DNA of 64,000 nucleotides, from positions 1 to 64,000 of the forward strand of contig JAEYSM010000052.1 of NCBI GenBank assembly GCA_023434665.1. Direction: 5' to 3'. Below are positions 18,282-27,223 of the stretch, piece by piece. Below the pieces are notes generated by a model that ran no database searches, was not told the origin of the DNA, and saw nothing but the letters and a program-made list of their open reading frames with translations. Source of the stretch: Bacteroidota bacterium. Its GTDB lineage: Bacteria; Bacteroidota; Bacteroidia; Bacteroidales; Lentimicrobiaceae. A program made the translations under genes and the position numbers. Numbering within the stretch: position 1 is the first letter of the stretch; every line of letters begins with the position of its first letter.

Positions 18282-20390
18282 TTAATTCAACCCTCTTTTC
18301 TGTAAAAGAGCATTGACAGATGGTTCCTGCCCACGGAATTTGACATATTGCACCATTCCTTCGTCGTTTCCACATTCAGTGAGACAGTTTTTACGGAATG
18401 AGGCAGCAATTTCCTGGTTGAATATATCGCCCGACTGTTTGAAATAATCAAAAGCATCAGCATCTAATACAGCAGCCCAGAGATATACATAATATCCTGC
18501 AGCATAACCTCCATCAAAGATATGGGCAAAATAAGTTGATCTGTAACGTGGGTAAATTTCCTGAATAAGACCAATTTTATTCATTGCCTGGACTTCGAAC
18601 TCATTTACATCTTTAATCTCAGCCGGAGTGGTCAATTTATGATATTCCATATCAAGAATAGAAGCTGCAATATATTCAGTGTTATCAAATCCCTGGTTAA
18701 AGAGACTGCTATTCTGAATTTTTTCGATCAGAGCTTCAGGAATAACTTCACCTGTTTGGTAATGCTTGGCAAACATGCGTAACACTTCAGGTTCACCGGC
18801 CCAGTTTTCCATAATTTGTGAAGGAAGTTCAACATAATCTCTTGGTACATTTCCGGCAGTACGTGAATATTTCCCTTGTGTAAACAGTCCGTGAAGAGCG
18901 TGACCAAACTCATGGAATAAAGTCAGTGTCTCATCCCAGCTTAAAAGTGAAGGAGTGTCGCCATGAGGAGGAGTAAAGTTGCATACAATAGATACAATAG
19001 CATCGACTTTTTTGCCATTTTCCCAACCTGCAGGCTGAAAATCAGTGCACCAGGCTCCACCATCTTTTGATGACCTTGGGAAATAGTCGAGATATAAAAT
19101 CCCTAAATGACTACCATCGGTATCCTTCACCTGATATGTTTCGGCATCTTTATGATAAAGAGGAAGATTATCCACCCGACTGAAGGAAATTCCATAGAGG
19201 CGGGTAGCAACAGCAAACATTCCATTGCGGACTTTCTCAAGACTTAGATAAGGCCTGAGCTCATTTTCATCGAGATCGTATTTAGCTTTTCTTAGTTTTT
19301 CAGCATAATACCACCAGTCCCATGATTCGAGTTCGAAATTATTACCTTCGGCATTAGAAAGTGCCTGCATTTCCTGTAGTTCTGCTTTTGCAACCGGAAG
19401 AGCTGCAGTGTTTAGCTTGGTAAGGAATTCATCAACTGCTTGTGTTGTCTTTGCCATGTTCTCATCAATAACATAAGCTGCATAGTTTTCGTAACCAAGC
19501 AAATTAGCTTTCTCAGCTCTTAGTCGTACCATGTCGCTCACAACCTGCTTATTATCATTGGCGTTGTTATTGTTTCCACGGTTAACATAACCCATGTAGA
19601 GCTGTTTACGCAAATCGCGGTTTTGGGCATATTGCAGGAAAGGGAGCATGCTCGGTTTGTTGAGTTTGAATACCCATTTTCCTTCTTTTCCTTCAGCTTT
19701 AGCGGCTTCGGCAGCTGCTGAAACAGCACTTTCGGGAAGTCCTGCAAGGTCCTCTTTCTTTTCGATCACCAGACTGAAATTATCATTTGTCTCCTTTAAT
19801 TGGTTTTCTCCAAATTTGAGAGCAAGCATAGATAATTCACCGTTGATTACTCTTAGCCTGTCTTGCTTATCTTTTGGAAGATTTGCACCATCACGGACAA
19901 AGTCATTATAGTATTTTTCAACAACCCTTTTCTGTTGATCATCCAAACCGGCAGTTTCGCGCTTTTCGTAAACAGCCTTGATCTTTTCAAACAATTGTGG
20001 ATTCATTGAAATGTTGTCGTAATGCTCTGAAAGGAGAGGAGATACTTTAACCGCAATCTCCTGCATTTTTTCATTCGTGTTGGCACTTTTAAGGTTAAAG
20101 AATACACTGGCGACTTTTGTCAGAAGTTTGCCGGATTTGTCATAGGCAAGAATTGTATTTTCGAACTCGGGTGCCTGAGTATTTTCAGTGATAGCTTTTA
20201 TTTCCTCGTTGTGTTGCTTCATGCCCTCTATAAATGCTAGCATGTAATGAGAGGTGTCGATCTTGTCGAATGGAGGAACTTCAAACGGTGTCTTGTATTC
20301 GGCAAAGAATGGATTGTCCTTAGTGTTGGACTGCTTACATGAAATGAATGCCGGTAATGCCAGCATAACCAGATAAATTAATTTTTTCAT
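18282..20390 (-). CDS. M3 family zinc metallopeptidase lipoprotein (peptidyl-dipeptidase Dcp type)
   Basis: 702 residues, the usual Dcp/oligopeptidase size. The N-terminus is a lipoprotein signal (MKKLIYLVMLALPAFISC, lipobox cysteine 19), so the enzyme is membrane-anchored outside the cytoplasm, unlike E. coli Dcp. The zinc site is in FHEFGHALHGLF (HExxH), with the third ligand expected in the following helix (NWAGEPEVL). It trims oligopeptides two residues at a time. Monocistronic, with a -7 box at 20440-20447 and a terminator at 18230-18259. It may act on peptides made by the secreted proteases encoded further along, which is inference. Confidence 0.93.
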   Translation of the reverse strand: MKKLIYLVMLALPAFISCKQSNTKDNPFFAEYKTPFEVPPFDKIDTSHYMLAFIEGMKQHNEEIKAITENTQAPEFENTILAYDKSGKLLTKVASVFFNLKSANTNEKMQEIAVKVSPLLSEHYDNISMNPQLFEKIKAVYEKRETAGLDDQQKRVVEKYYNDFVRDGANLPKDKQDRLRVINGELSMLALKFGENQLKETNDNFSLVIEKKEDLAGLPESAVSAAAEAAKAEGKEGKWVFKLNKPSMLPFLQYAQNRDLRKQLYMGYVNRGNNNNANDNKQVVSDMVRLRAEKANLLGYENYAAYVIDENMAKTTQAVDEFLTKLNTAALPVAKAELQEMQALSNAEGNNFELESWDWWYYAEKLRKAKYDLDENELRPYLSLEKVRNGMFAVATRLYGISFSRVDNLPLYHKDAETYQVKDTDGSHLGILYLDYFPRSSKDGGAWCTDFQPAGWENGKKVDAIVSIVCNFTPPHGDTPSLLSWDETLTLFHEFGHALHGLFTQGKYSRTAGNVPRDYVELPSQIMENWAGEPEVLRMFAKHYQTGEVIPEALIEKIQNSSLFNQGFDNTEYIAASILDMEYHKLTTPAEIKDVNEFEVQAMNKIGLIQEIYPRYRSTYFAHIFDGGYAAGYYVYLWAAVLDADAFDYFKQSGDIFNQEIAASFRKNCLTECGNDEGMVQYVKFRGQEPSVNALLQKRGLN

Positions 20391-20439
20391 CTAAAGAACT
20401 GTTAGGTTTGTTAAGGTGGTGTTGCAAGAAATATTGGAA

Positions 20440-20447
20440 CAAATGTA
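20440..20447 (-). promoter_or_regulatory. -7 box of the M3 peptidase promoter
   Basis: TACATTTG on the minus strand, an exact TAnnTTTG match 50 bp before the start codon. Confidence 0.4.
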
Positions 20448-20471
20448 AGTATATTGTGGAATATTAACACA

Positions 20472-21086
20472 TTATGAGGCTAAAAACATCCTTTTAGCTG
20501 TTCTTCCGATTAATGCAGTTGCAATGACATCAGTAGTGCCTCCTATTAATCCTCCTGCAAGAGGAACAGCTTTGCAGATGTTGATAAGTCCTTTGCTTCC
20601 TGATTTTGTGAGTAACGAAAAGCCGACTTTGCTATTAACATTTGCAAGTGTGTTTGTCGAAATGCTGTTAACTAATTTGCGGGTAAGTGCTTTGCTTGTC
20701 CTGATTCCGGTTTCTTGTATGATTTCTTTAACTGTATTTCCTGCAAGGCAGCTGATAATGAGTTCTTTTGTTTTCTGATCACGGATATCCATTCCTGCTA
20801 TATGGGCAATGGCAGCAACCATGCGTAGTTGCAGGAATATAACGGTTGCCAGGTTAGCGGGAATTGCGGCAGGAAGGGACATGAAACCACCAAGTCCTGA
20901 AATAAATCCACTACTACCGGCAAGCAATCGCTGATTTCTGATGATTGCGTCGGCCTTTTGAAGTAAAGACAAACCGGGATTTTGTTTTTCGGCTAAAACA
21001 TAAGCACTGTCGATTCCGATTAAGCCGTTAATGGCTTTTTCGTATGACCAGTCAATGATTTTGTCCCAAACGTAACCTTTTTGCAT
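20472..21086 (-). CDS. EcsC family protein
   Basis: 204 residues matching the EcsC family in pattern: the N-terminal WSYEKAINGLIG, a glycine-rich hydrophobic stretch (GFISGLGGFMSLPAAIPANL) and a C-terminal glycine hairpin (VPLAGGLIGGTTDVIATALIG). The two hydrophobic regions suggest membrane association. EcsC proteins occur near transport and secretion genes, but their biochemical role is not established. It lies between the MFS transporter and M3 peptidase genes on the same strand, with 80-170 bp gaps. Confidence 0.85.
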   Translation of the reverse strand: MQKGYVWDKIIDWSYEKAINGLIGIDSAYVLAEKQNPGLSLLQKADAIIRNQRLLAGSSGFISGLGGFMSLPAAIPANLATVIFLQLRMVAAIAHIAGMDIRDQKTKELIISCLAGNTVKEIIQETGIRTSKALTRKLVNSISTNTLANVNSKVGFSLLTKSGSKGLINICKAVPLAGGLIGGTTDVIATALIGRTAKRMFLAS

Positions 21087-21213
21087 GGAATCGGTTTTCT
21101 TGATTTAACCCTTTTATGCAAAAACCCTGCCATGCATTGCATTGAATTTCAAATGAATGTAACAGGTTATGGCACTGATGGGAATATAGGTCTTACTTAT
21201 CTATATTAGCCTG

Positions 21214-21230
21214 GGCTTTTGTTAAAAGCC
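21214..21230. terminator. short hairpin after the MFS gene
   Basis: GGCTTTT and AAAAGCC form a 7-bp stem with a GTT loop, 28 bp past the MFS stop. There is no long T tract on the minus strand, so termination is uncertain. Confidence 0.35.
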
Positions 21231-21257
21231 TGAAATCATTTTATATCCGGTTGATTA

Positions 21258-22637
21258 CTACGGTAAGATTTCATCCGGTAAGACCTTTTTGTTCTTAACT
21301 GCTTTTGCCAGGGCACGTTGCTCGATAATTTCACTATAGAGTGTCAAGCCAAGAAATGAAGCTCCGATGACAAAGAAGATACCAATAGCAGCTACTGAAA
21401 ACCTCATACTTCCTGTTATAACTTCGATTAATCCGAAACTGAAAGTGCCGAAAACAGCAGCCATTTTCTCCATAACATCATAAAAACTAAAGTAGCTGGT
21501 GTGTTCAGTAGAAGTGCCTGGTATCATCTTACTATAAGTTGACCTGGCAAGTGCTTGAGTTCCACCCATCACAAGTCCGATTAAACCGGCCACGATAACA
21601 AATTGAGTGGCATTTATAATTGCAGATGCTGCGGTTACAATAAGGATCCATGCAGATACCGAAAGTATAAGTGCTTTTAAGTTGCCAACTTTGGCAGATA
21701 ACCTTGAAAAGAACCAGGCACCGACCATACCAACCAATTGGATAGCAAGGACAGTACCTATTAATAGTTCTTCACCAATACCAAGCTGTTTCTCGCCGTA
21801 AGCCGCTGCCATGAACATGGTGGTCAGGAGTCCCATCATTACAAAGAAAAAGCCAATCAGGTAATAAGTGAGTTTGCGTGACCTGATGACTTTCTGGAAT
21901 ACTTTGTTCAGTTCCTTATATCCTTCAAAGAAAATATTTGTTTCCTGATCTTTTTTCCTTTTCCTATAGGTGTATTTGGGAAGTCTTCTGAAAGTTATCA
22001 GTGAAAAACCGATCCACCAGACGAAAACTGTGAGAAAGGATATTCTGGCAGGAAGGTTTCCTTTTTCAAGTCCAAAAAAGCCGGGTTGAAGAATCATCCA
22101 AAGATTAAACAGCAACAGGACAACTCCGCCAAGATAACCCATTGAATATCCTCTTGCACTGATACTATCCTGATCTTTTTCTTCAGCAATTACCGGAAGA
22201 AATGAATTATAGTAAACCAAACTTCCCCCATAACCCAGAGTACCTAAAGTAAAAGCGATGATGCCTAATTCAATATGCTCGGAGTCGAACCAGAATAATG
22301 CACCACAGGAGAGTGCTCCCATCCATGTAAAAAACTGCATAAACGCTTTTCTTCGACCCGTATAATCAGCAAGCGAAGAAAGCATGGGAGTTAAACCTGC
22401 TACTATCAGATAGGCTATTGCAATTGACCAGGAATAAAGTACAGAATTGATTATTTCATGCCCAAAGAAGTTGACAATGAAATTATTTCCACGAGTCATC
22501 TCTCCATAATAGACTGGGAAGATGGCTGAAGCAATAGTTAGTTGGTAAACTGAATTTGCCCAATCATACATTATCCATCCTCTTATGACTTTTTTGTCAC
22601 CTTTTTGGATGATAAAATTTTTTCTGCTTTTTTTCAA
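21258..22637 (-). CDS. MFS transporter, UMF1/Atg22-like
   Basis: 459 residues with about 12 membrane helices. The N-terminal GWIMYDWANSVYQLTIASAI is typical of the UMF1 (Atg22-like) branch, and the helix 2-3 loop has the MFS signature ADYTGRRKAFM. Atg22 exports amino acids from yeast vacuoles; substrates of the bacterial members are mostly unknown, so transport of amino acids or peptides is only a guess. Divergent from the Omp85-type gene; TACATTTG with an upstream TTTG provides a promoter (22711-22744). Confidence 0.9.
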   Translation of the reverse strand: MKKSRKNFIIQKGDKKVIRGWIMYDWANSVYQLTIASAIFPVYYGEMTRGNNFIVNFFGHEIINSVLYSWSIAIAYLIVAGLTPMLSSLADYTGRRKAFMQFFTWMGALSCGALFWFDSEHIELGIIAFTLGTLGYGGSLVYYNSFLPVIAEEKDQDSISARGYSMGYLGGVVLLLFNLWMILQPGFFGLEKGNLPARISFLTVFVWWIGFSLITFRRLPKYTYRKRKKDQETNIFFEGYKELNKVFQKVIRSRKLTYYLIGFFFVMMGLLTTMFMAAAYGEKQLGIGEELLIGTVLAIQLVGMVGAWFFSRLSAKVGNLKALILSVSAWILIVTAASAIINATQFVIVAGLIGLVMGGTQALARSTYSKMIPGTSTEHTSYFSFYDVMEKMAAVFGTFSFGLIEVITGSMRFSVAAIGIFFVIGASFLGLTLYSEIIEQRALAKAVKNKKVLPDEILP

Positions 22638-22710
22638 GAGATTACTTTTTTGATGACTGTATTGAAAATATCTGCTTGGAATTGGTAAAGCTAAGTTAAG
22701 TAAAAGATAA

Positions 22711-22744
22711 CAAATGTATATTATGTGGGCTTAAATTTTTCAAA
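22711..22744 (-). promoter_or_regulatory. promoter of the MFS gene
   Basis: On the minus strand TTTG (22741-22744), 22 bp, then TACATTTG (22711-22718): a Bacteroidota -33/-7 pair with slightly long spacing, about 75 bp before the start codon. Confidence 0.4.
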
Positions 22745-22777
22745 TATTGCTTACATTAGTTGAATAAAAAGCAACCT

Positions 22778-24178
22778 ATGTTAAATAGAATACTGTTACT
22801 AGTTGTTATATCATCGTTTCTGACAATCAATGCATTAGCTCAGACAAATGATGCAAGAGTGGAAGCCGCTACAAATGAGGCTCAACAAAACGATTCCATT
22901 GTTAAAAAAGATAAGGTAAAATCCGGTTTTAATTTTGGAGCATTACCTGCTGTATCATTCGATTCGGATCTGGGGTTTCAGTATGGATTGATTGGAAATC
23001 TGTTCAATTATGGCGATGGCTCTTACTACCCCGATTATAAATGGTCTCTTTATGGGGAATGGTCAAGAACTACAAAAGGTTCCGGTACAAATCAGTTGTT
23101 TTTTGATTCAAAATATCTTCTTCCTTATGGATTAAGGATAACTGCCGACTTAAGCTTCCTGACTGAAAAGGCACTTGACTTTTATGGATTTAATGGATTC
23201 GAGGCAGCATATCATCCTGAATTTGAAGAGGATGAAGGTGACGACACTGCAAACTATATTTCGAGAATGTACTATCGTCATGAGAGGAAAATAACCCGTG
23301 TCAGCGTGGATTTTCAAGGAGCTCTGTCAGGTAGAAAACTTAGATGGCTGGCAGGTTTTGGCAGGTTTGACAATAAGATAGCAACTGTAGATATTGAGCA
23401 ACTGAATAAGGGACTGGATGATGATAAAAAATTGCCTCCGGTAGAAACTCTATATGATAAGTATGTTAATTATGGATTTATAGGTGAAGAAGAAAAAGAT
23501 GGTGGGGCTATTAATTCACTGAAACTAGGTATAGTTTATGATACCCGTGATAATGAACCAAACCCTAACACCGGCTTTTGGATAGAGGCTATTGCTATGA
23601 CAGCCCCGTCTTTTTTGGGAAACAGCGAATCTGCGTACACCAAGCTTGCCCTTATATACAGGCATTACATACCGGTAGTAAAGGATAAACTAACCTTCGC
23701 CTACAGACTTGGCTGGCAAGGAACGGTTGATGGTGAAACACCATTTTATATGCAGCCTTATATGATTACCACAAATACAAAAATTACAAAGAGTGATGGA
23801 TTGGGTGGAGCTAAATCATTAAGAGGCGTACTTAGAAACAGGGTAGTTGGTGATGCATTCACTTATGCAAATCTGGAACTCCGTTATAAATTCCTTAAAT
23901 TTAATCAGTGGAACCAAAACTTTTATGTCGCTCTGAGTGGTTTTGGTGACTTTGGAACAATAACCAAAAGAATAGATATTAACAAAAGTCTGCTTCCGAC
24001 ATACGAGTTATATTCTGACTTCTTTGATATGGAAGAAGATAAACTGCACAGTGCTTATGGACTGGGACTGCATGTTGCTATGAATGAAAATTTTATTCTT
24101 GCAATAGATTATGGCCTTGCCGGAAATAAGAAGGATGGGAATAGCGGAATGTATATCAGCATTGGATTCTTATTTTAA
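22778..24178 (+). CDS. Omp85-superfamily outer-membrane barrel (BamA/TamA-like, no POTRA)
   Basis: About 466 residues from the ATG at 22778; an upstream TTG in frame would weaken the signal peptide (MLNRILLLVVISSFLTINALAQ). After a short Gln/Asn-rich linker the whole protein is a surface-antigen-type 16-strand barrel, with the conserved loop-6 region LGGAKSLRGVLRNRVVGDAF and the strand pattern YANLELRYKF. It ends in an aromatic residue (SIGFLF), as needed for outer-membrane insertion. There are no POTRA domains, so it is unlikely to be the core BamA; such short forms are found as lone transporters or lipid-handling barrels. Function unassigned. Confidence 0.85.
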   Translation: MLNRILLLVVISSFLTINALAQTNDARVEAATNEAQQNDSIVKKDKVKSGFNFGALPAVSFDSDLGFQYGLIGNLFNYGDGSYYPDYKWSLYGEWSRTTKGSGTNQLFFDSKYLLPYGLRITADLSFLTEKALDFYGFNGFEAAYHPEFEEDEGDDTANYISRMYYRHERKITRVSVDFQGALSGRKLRWLAGFGRFDNKIATVDIEQLNKGLDDDKKLPPVETLYDKYVNYGFIGEEEKDGGAINSLKLGIVYDTRDNEPNPNTGFWIEAIAMTAPSFLGNSESAYTKLALIYRHYIPVVKDKLTFAYRLGWQGTVDGETPFYMQPYMITTNTKITKSDGLGGAKSLRGVLRNRVVGDAFTYANLELRYKFLKFNQWNQNFYVALSGFGDFGTITKRIDINKSLLPTYELYSDFFDMEEDKLHSAYGLGLHVAMNENFILAIDYGLAGNKKDGNSGMYISIGFLF

Positions 24179-24266
24179 AACTATTCTTGAAAGATGTAGG
24201 TTTTTAGTTCATAAAATATGATACGAGTTCTAAAATCAGGTCTTTTTATCGTCTATTGGATTTGAT

Positions 24267-24318
24267 GCAAAATATCCTTGAGGATATTTGCATTATGAAC
24301 GTAGGTTCATTATCTTTG
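24267..24318 (+). promoter_or_regulatory. promoter with two overlapping dyads upstream of the copper operon
   Basis: TTTG (24287-24290), 20 bp, then TATCTTTG (24311-24318) is the best -33/-7 pair in the window. An inverted repeat GCAAAATATCC-TTGA-GGATATTTGC (24267-24291) covers the -33, and a second perfect one, ATGAAC-GTAG-GTTCAT (24295-24310), fills the spacer. Both are placed as operators. The binding factor is not known; the UPF0251 protein in the same operon is a candidate. Confidence 0.6.
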
Positions 24319-24335
24319 TAGATATTTTTAAAGCT

Positions 24336-24560
24336 ATGAAATCTGCGCTCATTTTAAGATTTTCACTCACACTACCGTTTTTGTTCTTTTTAGAATTGTT
24401 AATAATGGCTATTTTTGGATGTATTTCCATGGCTTGCGGTGCAAGTGATGAATTTATTTGTGGTACATATTGCACAATAGGTAAGGCAATGGCCGGAGTA
24501 TTGACGTTGTATTTTATTTATTTAATTTTGCGAGACTTAAAGAGTAACGCAAGAAAATAA
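24336..24560 (+). CDS. small cysteine-containing membrane protein
   Basis: 74 residues from ATG 24336; a longer frame back to 24288 would overlap the promoter and is rejected. Two predicted helices flank a short loop with four cysteines (FGCISMACGASDEFICGTYC). It ends 1 bp before the UPF0251 gene, so the two are coupled. I do not recognise the family. Given the copper genes downstream, a role in metal sensing or handling is possible but is inference from position. Confidence 0.6.
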   Translation: MKSALILRFSLTLPFLFFLELLIMAIFGCISMACGASDEFICGTYCTIGKAMAGVLTLYFIYLILRDLKSNARK

Positions 24561-24561
24561 T

Positions 24562-24972
24562 ATGTCTCGTCCTGTTAGAAGTCGTAAAATTTCCAATCCT
24601 CCAAAAATGTCAGGCTTTAAGCCTTATGGTGCCTTAATAAATAATGATAATAAGTCTATCAGATTGCAATACGATGAATTTGAGAGCATTCGACTGGTAT
24701 CATATTTGAATACTCCGCAAGATGAAGCCGCAAACATTATGGGCATCTCCCGACCAACGTTAACCAGAGTTTACAATAATGCATTGTTAAAGATTGCTAC
24801 TGCTTTCATCGAGTGTCTTCCTATTGAAATTGAGGGTGGTTCAGTTGAATTTTCGGGAGATTGGTATAAGTGCAAAAAATGCTATAAACTAATAAACGGA
24901 CTCGAGAACCATATTAAATGTGCAGGCTGCGAATCGTATAGTGATCTTGAACTAATTAGACTTAATGTTTAA
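24562..24972 (+). CDS. UPF0251/DUF134 DNA-binding protein with zinc ribbon
   Basis: 136 residues. The N-terminal two thirds match the DUF134 family: a basic opening (MSRPVRSRKISNPP), YDEFESIRL, then a sigma-4-like helix-turn-helix (TPQDEAANIMGISRPTLTRVY). A C-terminal zinc ribbon follows (CKKC and CAGC, about residues 110-127), so it could sense or need a metal. It lies in an operon with a copper receptor, behind a promoter with two dyads, and is a plausible local regulator. Direct evidence for copper control is lacking. Confidence 0.85.
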   Translation: MSRPVRSRKISNPPKMSGFKPYGALINNDNKSIRLQYDEFESIRLVSYLNTPQDEAANIMGISRPTLTRVYNNALLKIATAFIECLPIEIEGGSVEFSGDWYKCKKCYKLINGLENHIKCAGCESYSDLELIRLNV

Positions 24973-25044
24973 TGGGTTCTTTATTTCATCTTATTGGATT
25001 CGTTAAGTTTCGCTACAAGTGGATGCTGATTAAAAAACTTTTTA

Positions 25045-25071
25045 GTGGTTAGATTGTATTGTTCTAATCAC
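25045..25071. promoter_or_regulatory. imperfect inverted repeat before the copper receptor gene
   Basis: GTGGTTAGA and TCTAATCAC (8 of 9 pair) separated by 9 bp, ending 18 bp before the ATG at 25089. It could be an operator for an internal promoter or an RNA hairpin covering the start. Confidence 0.4.
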
Positions 25072-25088
25072 GATATAAAGGAAAGAGT

Positions 25089-27218
25089 ATGAAAAGTAAA
25101 CTACTCACCATACTACTTGGACTGATTCCCTCCATCCTCCAGGCTCAGGTAGCTGATTCAATAATAAATTTGTCGGTTGTTGAGATAAAAGATAGTTTGA
25201 CTAAAAGTGTTTACCCTGTCTCCAGTATGACACGTAATGTGTTGGAACTGAATTCTGATGTTGATGTAGCCGAAATTCTGTCTCGTGAAGCTAATGTAAG
25301 TGGGATAAAACGAGGTGGTTATGCCATTGATCCTGTGATTAGAGGATACAGGTATTCGCAGGTGAAGGTTTTTTTGGATAATGGGACTCATATTGAGGGA
25401 GGTTGTCCCAACAGAATGGATCCGGTTATGTCGCATATAGAACCAGAAATAATTGAGAAAGTTGATATTGTGAAAGGAGCATATTCATTGGAGTATGGGA
25501 CTTCTCATTCGGCCTGCGTTCAAATTACTACTCACAAAAATGATAGTTACTTTATTAAAGGAAGTAAATTGAATCTGCTTTCGGGATTTGAATCGAATCG
25601 AAATTTATTAAGGCAGCATTTGGGCTTCAGACAGTCAAATGGAAAGTTGTTTTATGAAGTTTCAGGTGGCTTAAAAACCTCCGGCGATTATAAGGATGGA
25701 AATGGAACCAAATGGGAGTCGTCTTTTAAAAAATATTACATTTCTACTGTTGTCGGCCATAAGTCATCAAAAGGTGAAGAGTTGATTATTTCATGGAGGG
25801 CATCATTTGCCCGTGATGTTATGTTTCCTGCTTTACCAATGGATGAAATCGAGGATAACACACAAATTATTACAGGGAATTATAGGAAAAATTTTTCATC
25901 AGATCCGACGAAATACATCAATATTTCAGCCTACCACACCAGAGTGTATCATTTAATGGACAATAGTTTCCGAGCGCAATACAACAGTATTGTTCCACCA
26001 CTTCAGGGAATGATGCAATCAAAAGCGGATGTAAATACGCTCTCCTCTGGGATAAGAGCTGCATTTAATAATGAATTCAATGGAATTACTTTTGAAAGTG
26101 GCCTTGATTTTAACTATATTTTTAAAGATGGTATTCGTGAGATGAAAATGATAATGACTATGGATGGGAATCATTATGTGAATACAAGCCACAAAAATTT
26201 ATGGAAGGAATCGGTCATTTCAAATGGAGGAGCTTTCACCACAGTTTCGTATTCTTTAGGGAAATATTCGTATATTTTAGGAGCAAGAATTGATTTAAAT
26301 CATTCTCATTCATCTGACACTCTTAAGCTTAGCAGTGGGGGAGAGAATTATTTTAATAATAAAGATGTAAATCGGGTTCTGGCTTCTTTTTCTGCAGGAG
26401 TTGTGTATCAGTTGAATCATAGATTTTCTACAACTATTTCTGTTGCCCTAAGTAAACGGCCTCCCGATATGCAGGAGCGATATATTAAGTTTCTAGCGAC
26501 TGGTTTTGACAGATACGATTATTTAGGAGATCCTCAATTAAAGCCGGAAACCAATTATCAAGCTGATTTAATTTTTAACTATGTTTTTGACGGTTCATCA
26601 TTGAAAGTAAATCTTTTTGCTTCCCAAATTAAAGATTTTATAACCGGGATTGTCTTACCACCCTCAACTGCCCGACCTCAAAGTTTAGGGGCCCCTGGTG
26701 TCAAACAGTATAGTAATATTGACAAAGCAATATTTACAGGTTTCGAAATCTCTGCACGATTTAACCAGATGAAAAGATCTCGCATAGAACTTTCAGCAGG
26801 ATACACTTATGCATGGTTTCCGGAAATTGAAAAAGTGTTGTTGGATAATAATAACCAAATTAATGGGATAACTTTGCTTAAGAATGATCCTGTAGCTGAA
26901 ATGCCTGCATTGGATGCTTTAATTCAGTACTCCTATAATGCTCATAAACTAAGGCTGAAGCCTATAGTGGAGATTAAAGCAACTGCTCCGCAAAATAGGG
27001 TTTCTTTTTCCTATGGAGAAGAAAGTACACCTGGATATCTTATTGCAGATATCTCTCTAATTTGGACACCATCGAGAGTTTTTACGGTTAGCGGTGGAAT
27101 TAATAACATTTTCAATACTGCCTATTATGATCACCTTAACAGACGTTTATTGAATAAGGACATGAAATTGTACGAACCCGGCAGGTCGTTTTTTATACTA
27201 CTAAAGGTTAATATTTAA
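25089..27218 (+). CDS. OprC/NosA-like TonB-dependent copper receptor
   Basis: 709 residues: signal peptide (cleavage after LQAQ), plug (about 35-150) and 22-strand barrel. The plug has GGCPNRMDPVMSH, the family motif in which Cys106 and Met110 form the CxxxM half of the copper site of OprC. The second half, HxM, is present as His288-Leu-Met290; the Cys-to-His spacing of 182 is close to the 180 in OprC as I recall it (Cys143, His323). This strongly suggests copper import across the outer membrane. It is followed 5 bp later by an MbnP-like lipoprotein gene. It lacks an N-terminal Ig domain. Confidence 0.88.
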   Translation: MKSKLLTILLGLIPSILQAQVADSIINLSVVEIKDSLTKSVYPVSSMTRNVLELNSDVDVAEILSREANVSGIKRGGYAIDPVIRGYRYSQVKVFLDNGTHIEGGCPNRMDPVMSHIEPEIIEKVDIVKGAYSLEYGTSHSACVQITTHKNDSYFIKGSKLNLLSGFESNRNLLRQHLGFRQSNGKLFYEVSGGLKTSGDYKDGNGTKWESSFKKYYISTVVGHKSSKGEELIISWRASFARDVMFPALPMDEIEDNTQIITGNYRKNFSSDPTKYINISAYHTRVYHLMDNSFRAQYNSIVPPLQGMMQSKADVNTLSSGIRAAFNNEFNGITFESGLDFNYIFKDGIREMKMIMTMDGNHYVNTSHKNLWKESVISNGGAFTTVSYSLGKYSYILGARIDLNHSHSSDTLKLSSGGENYFNNKDVNRVLASFSAGVVYQLNHRFSTTISVALSKRPPDMQERYIKFLATGFDRYDYLGDPQLKPETNYQADLIFNYVFDGSSLKVNLFASQIKDFITGIVLPPSTARPQSLGAPGVKQYSNIDKAIFTGFEISARFNQMKRSRIELSAGYTYAWFPEIEKVLLDNNNQINGITLLKNDPVAEMPALDALIQYSYNAHKLRLKPIVEIKATAPQNRVSFSYGEESTPGYLIADISLIWTPSRVFTVSGGINNIFNTAYYDHLNRRLLNKDMKLYEPGRSFFILLKVNI

Positions 27219-27223
27219 AACTT

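Noticed and set aside
24288..24335. Upstream extension of the small membrane protein
   Set aside because: It would put coding sequence across the -33/-7 elements and the dyads; ATG 24336 fits a membrane protein start better.
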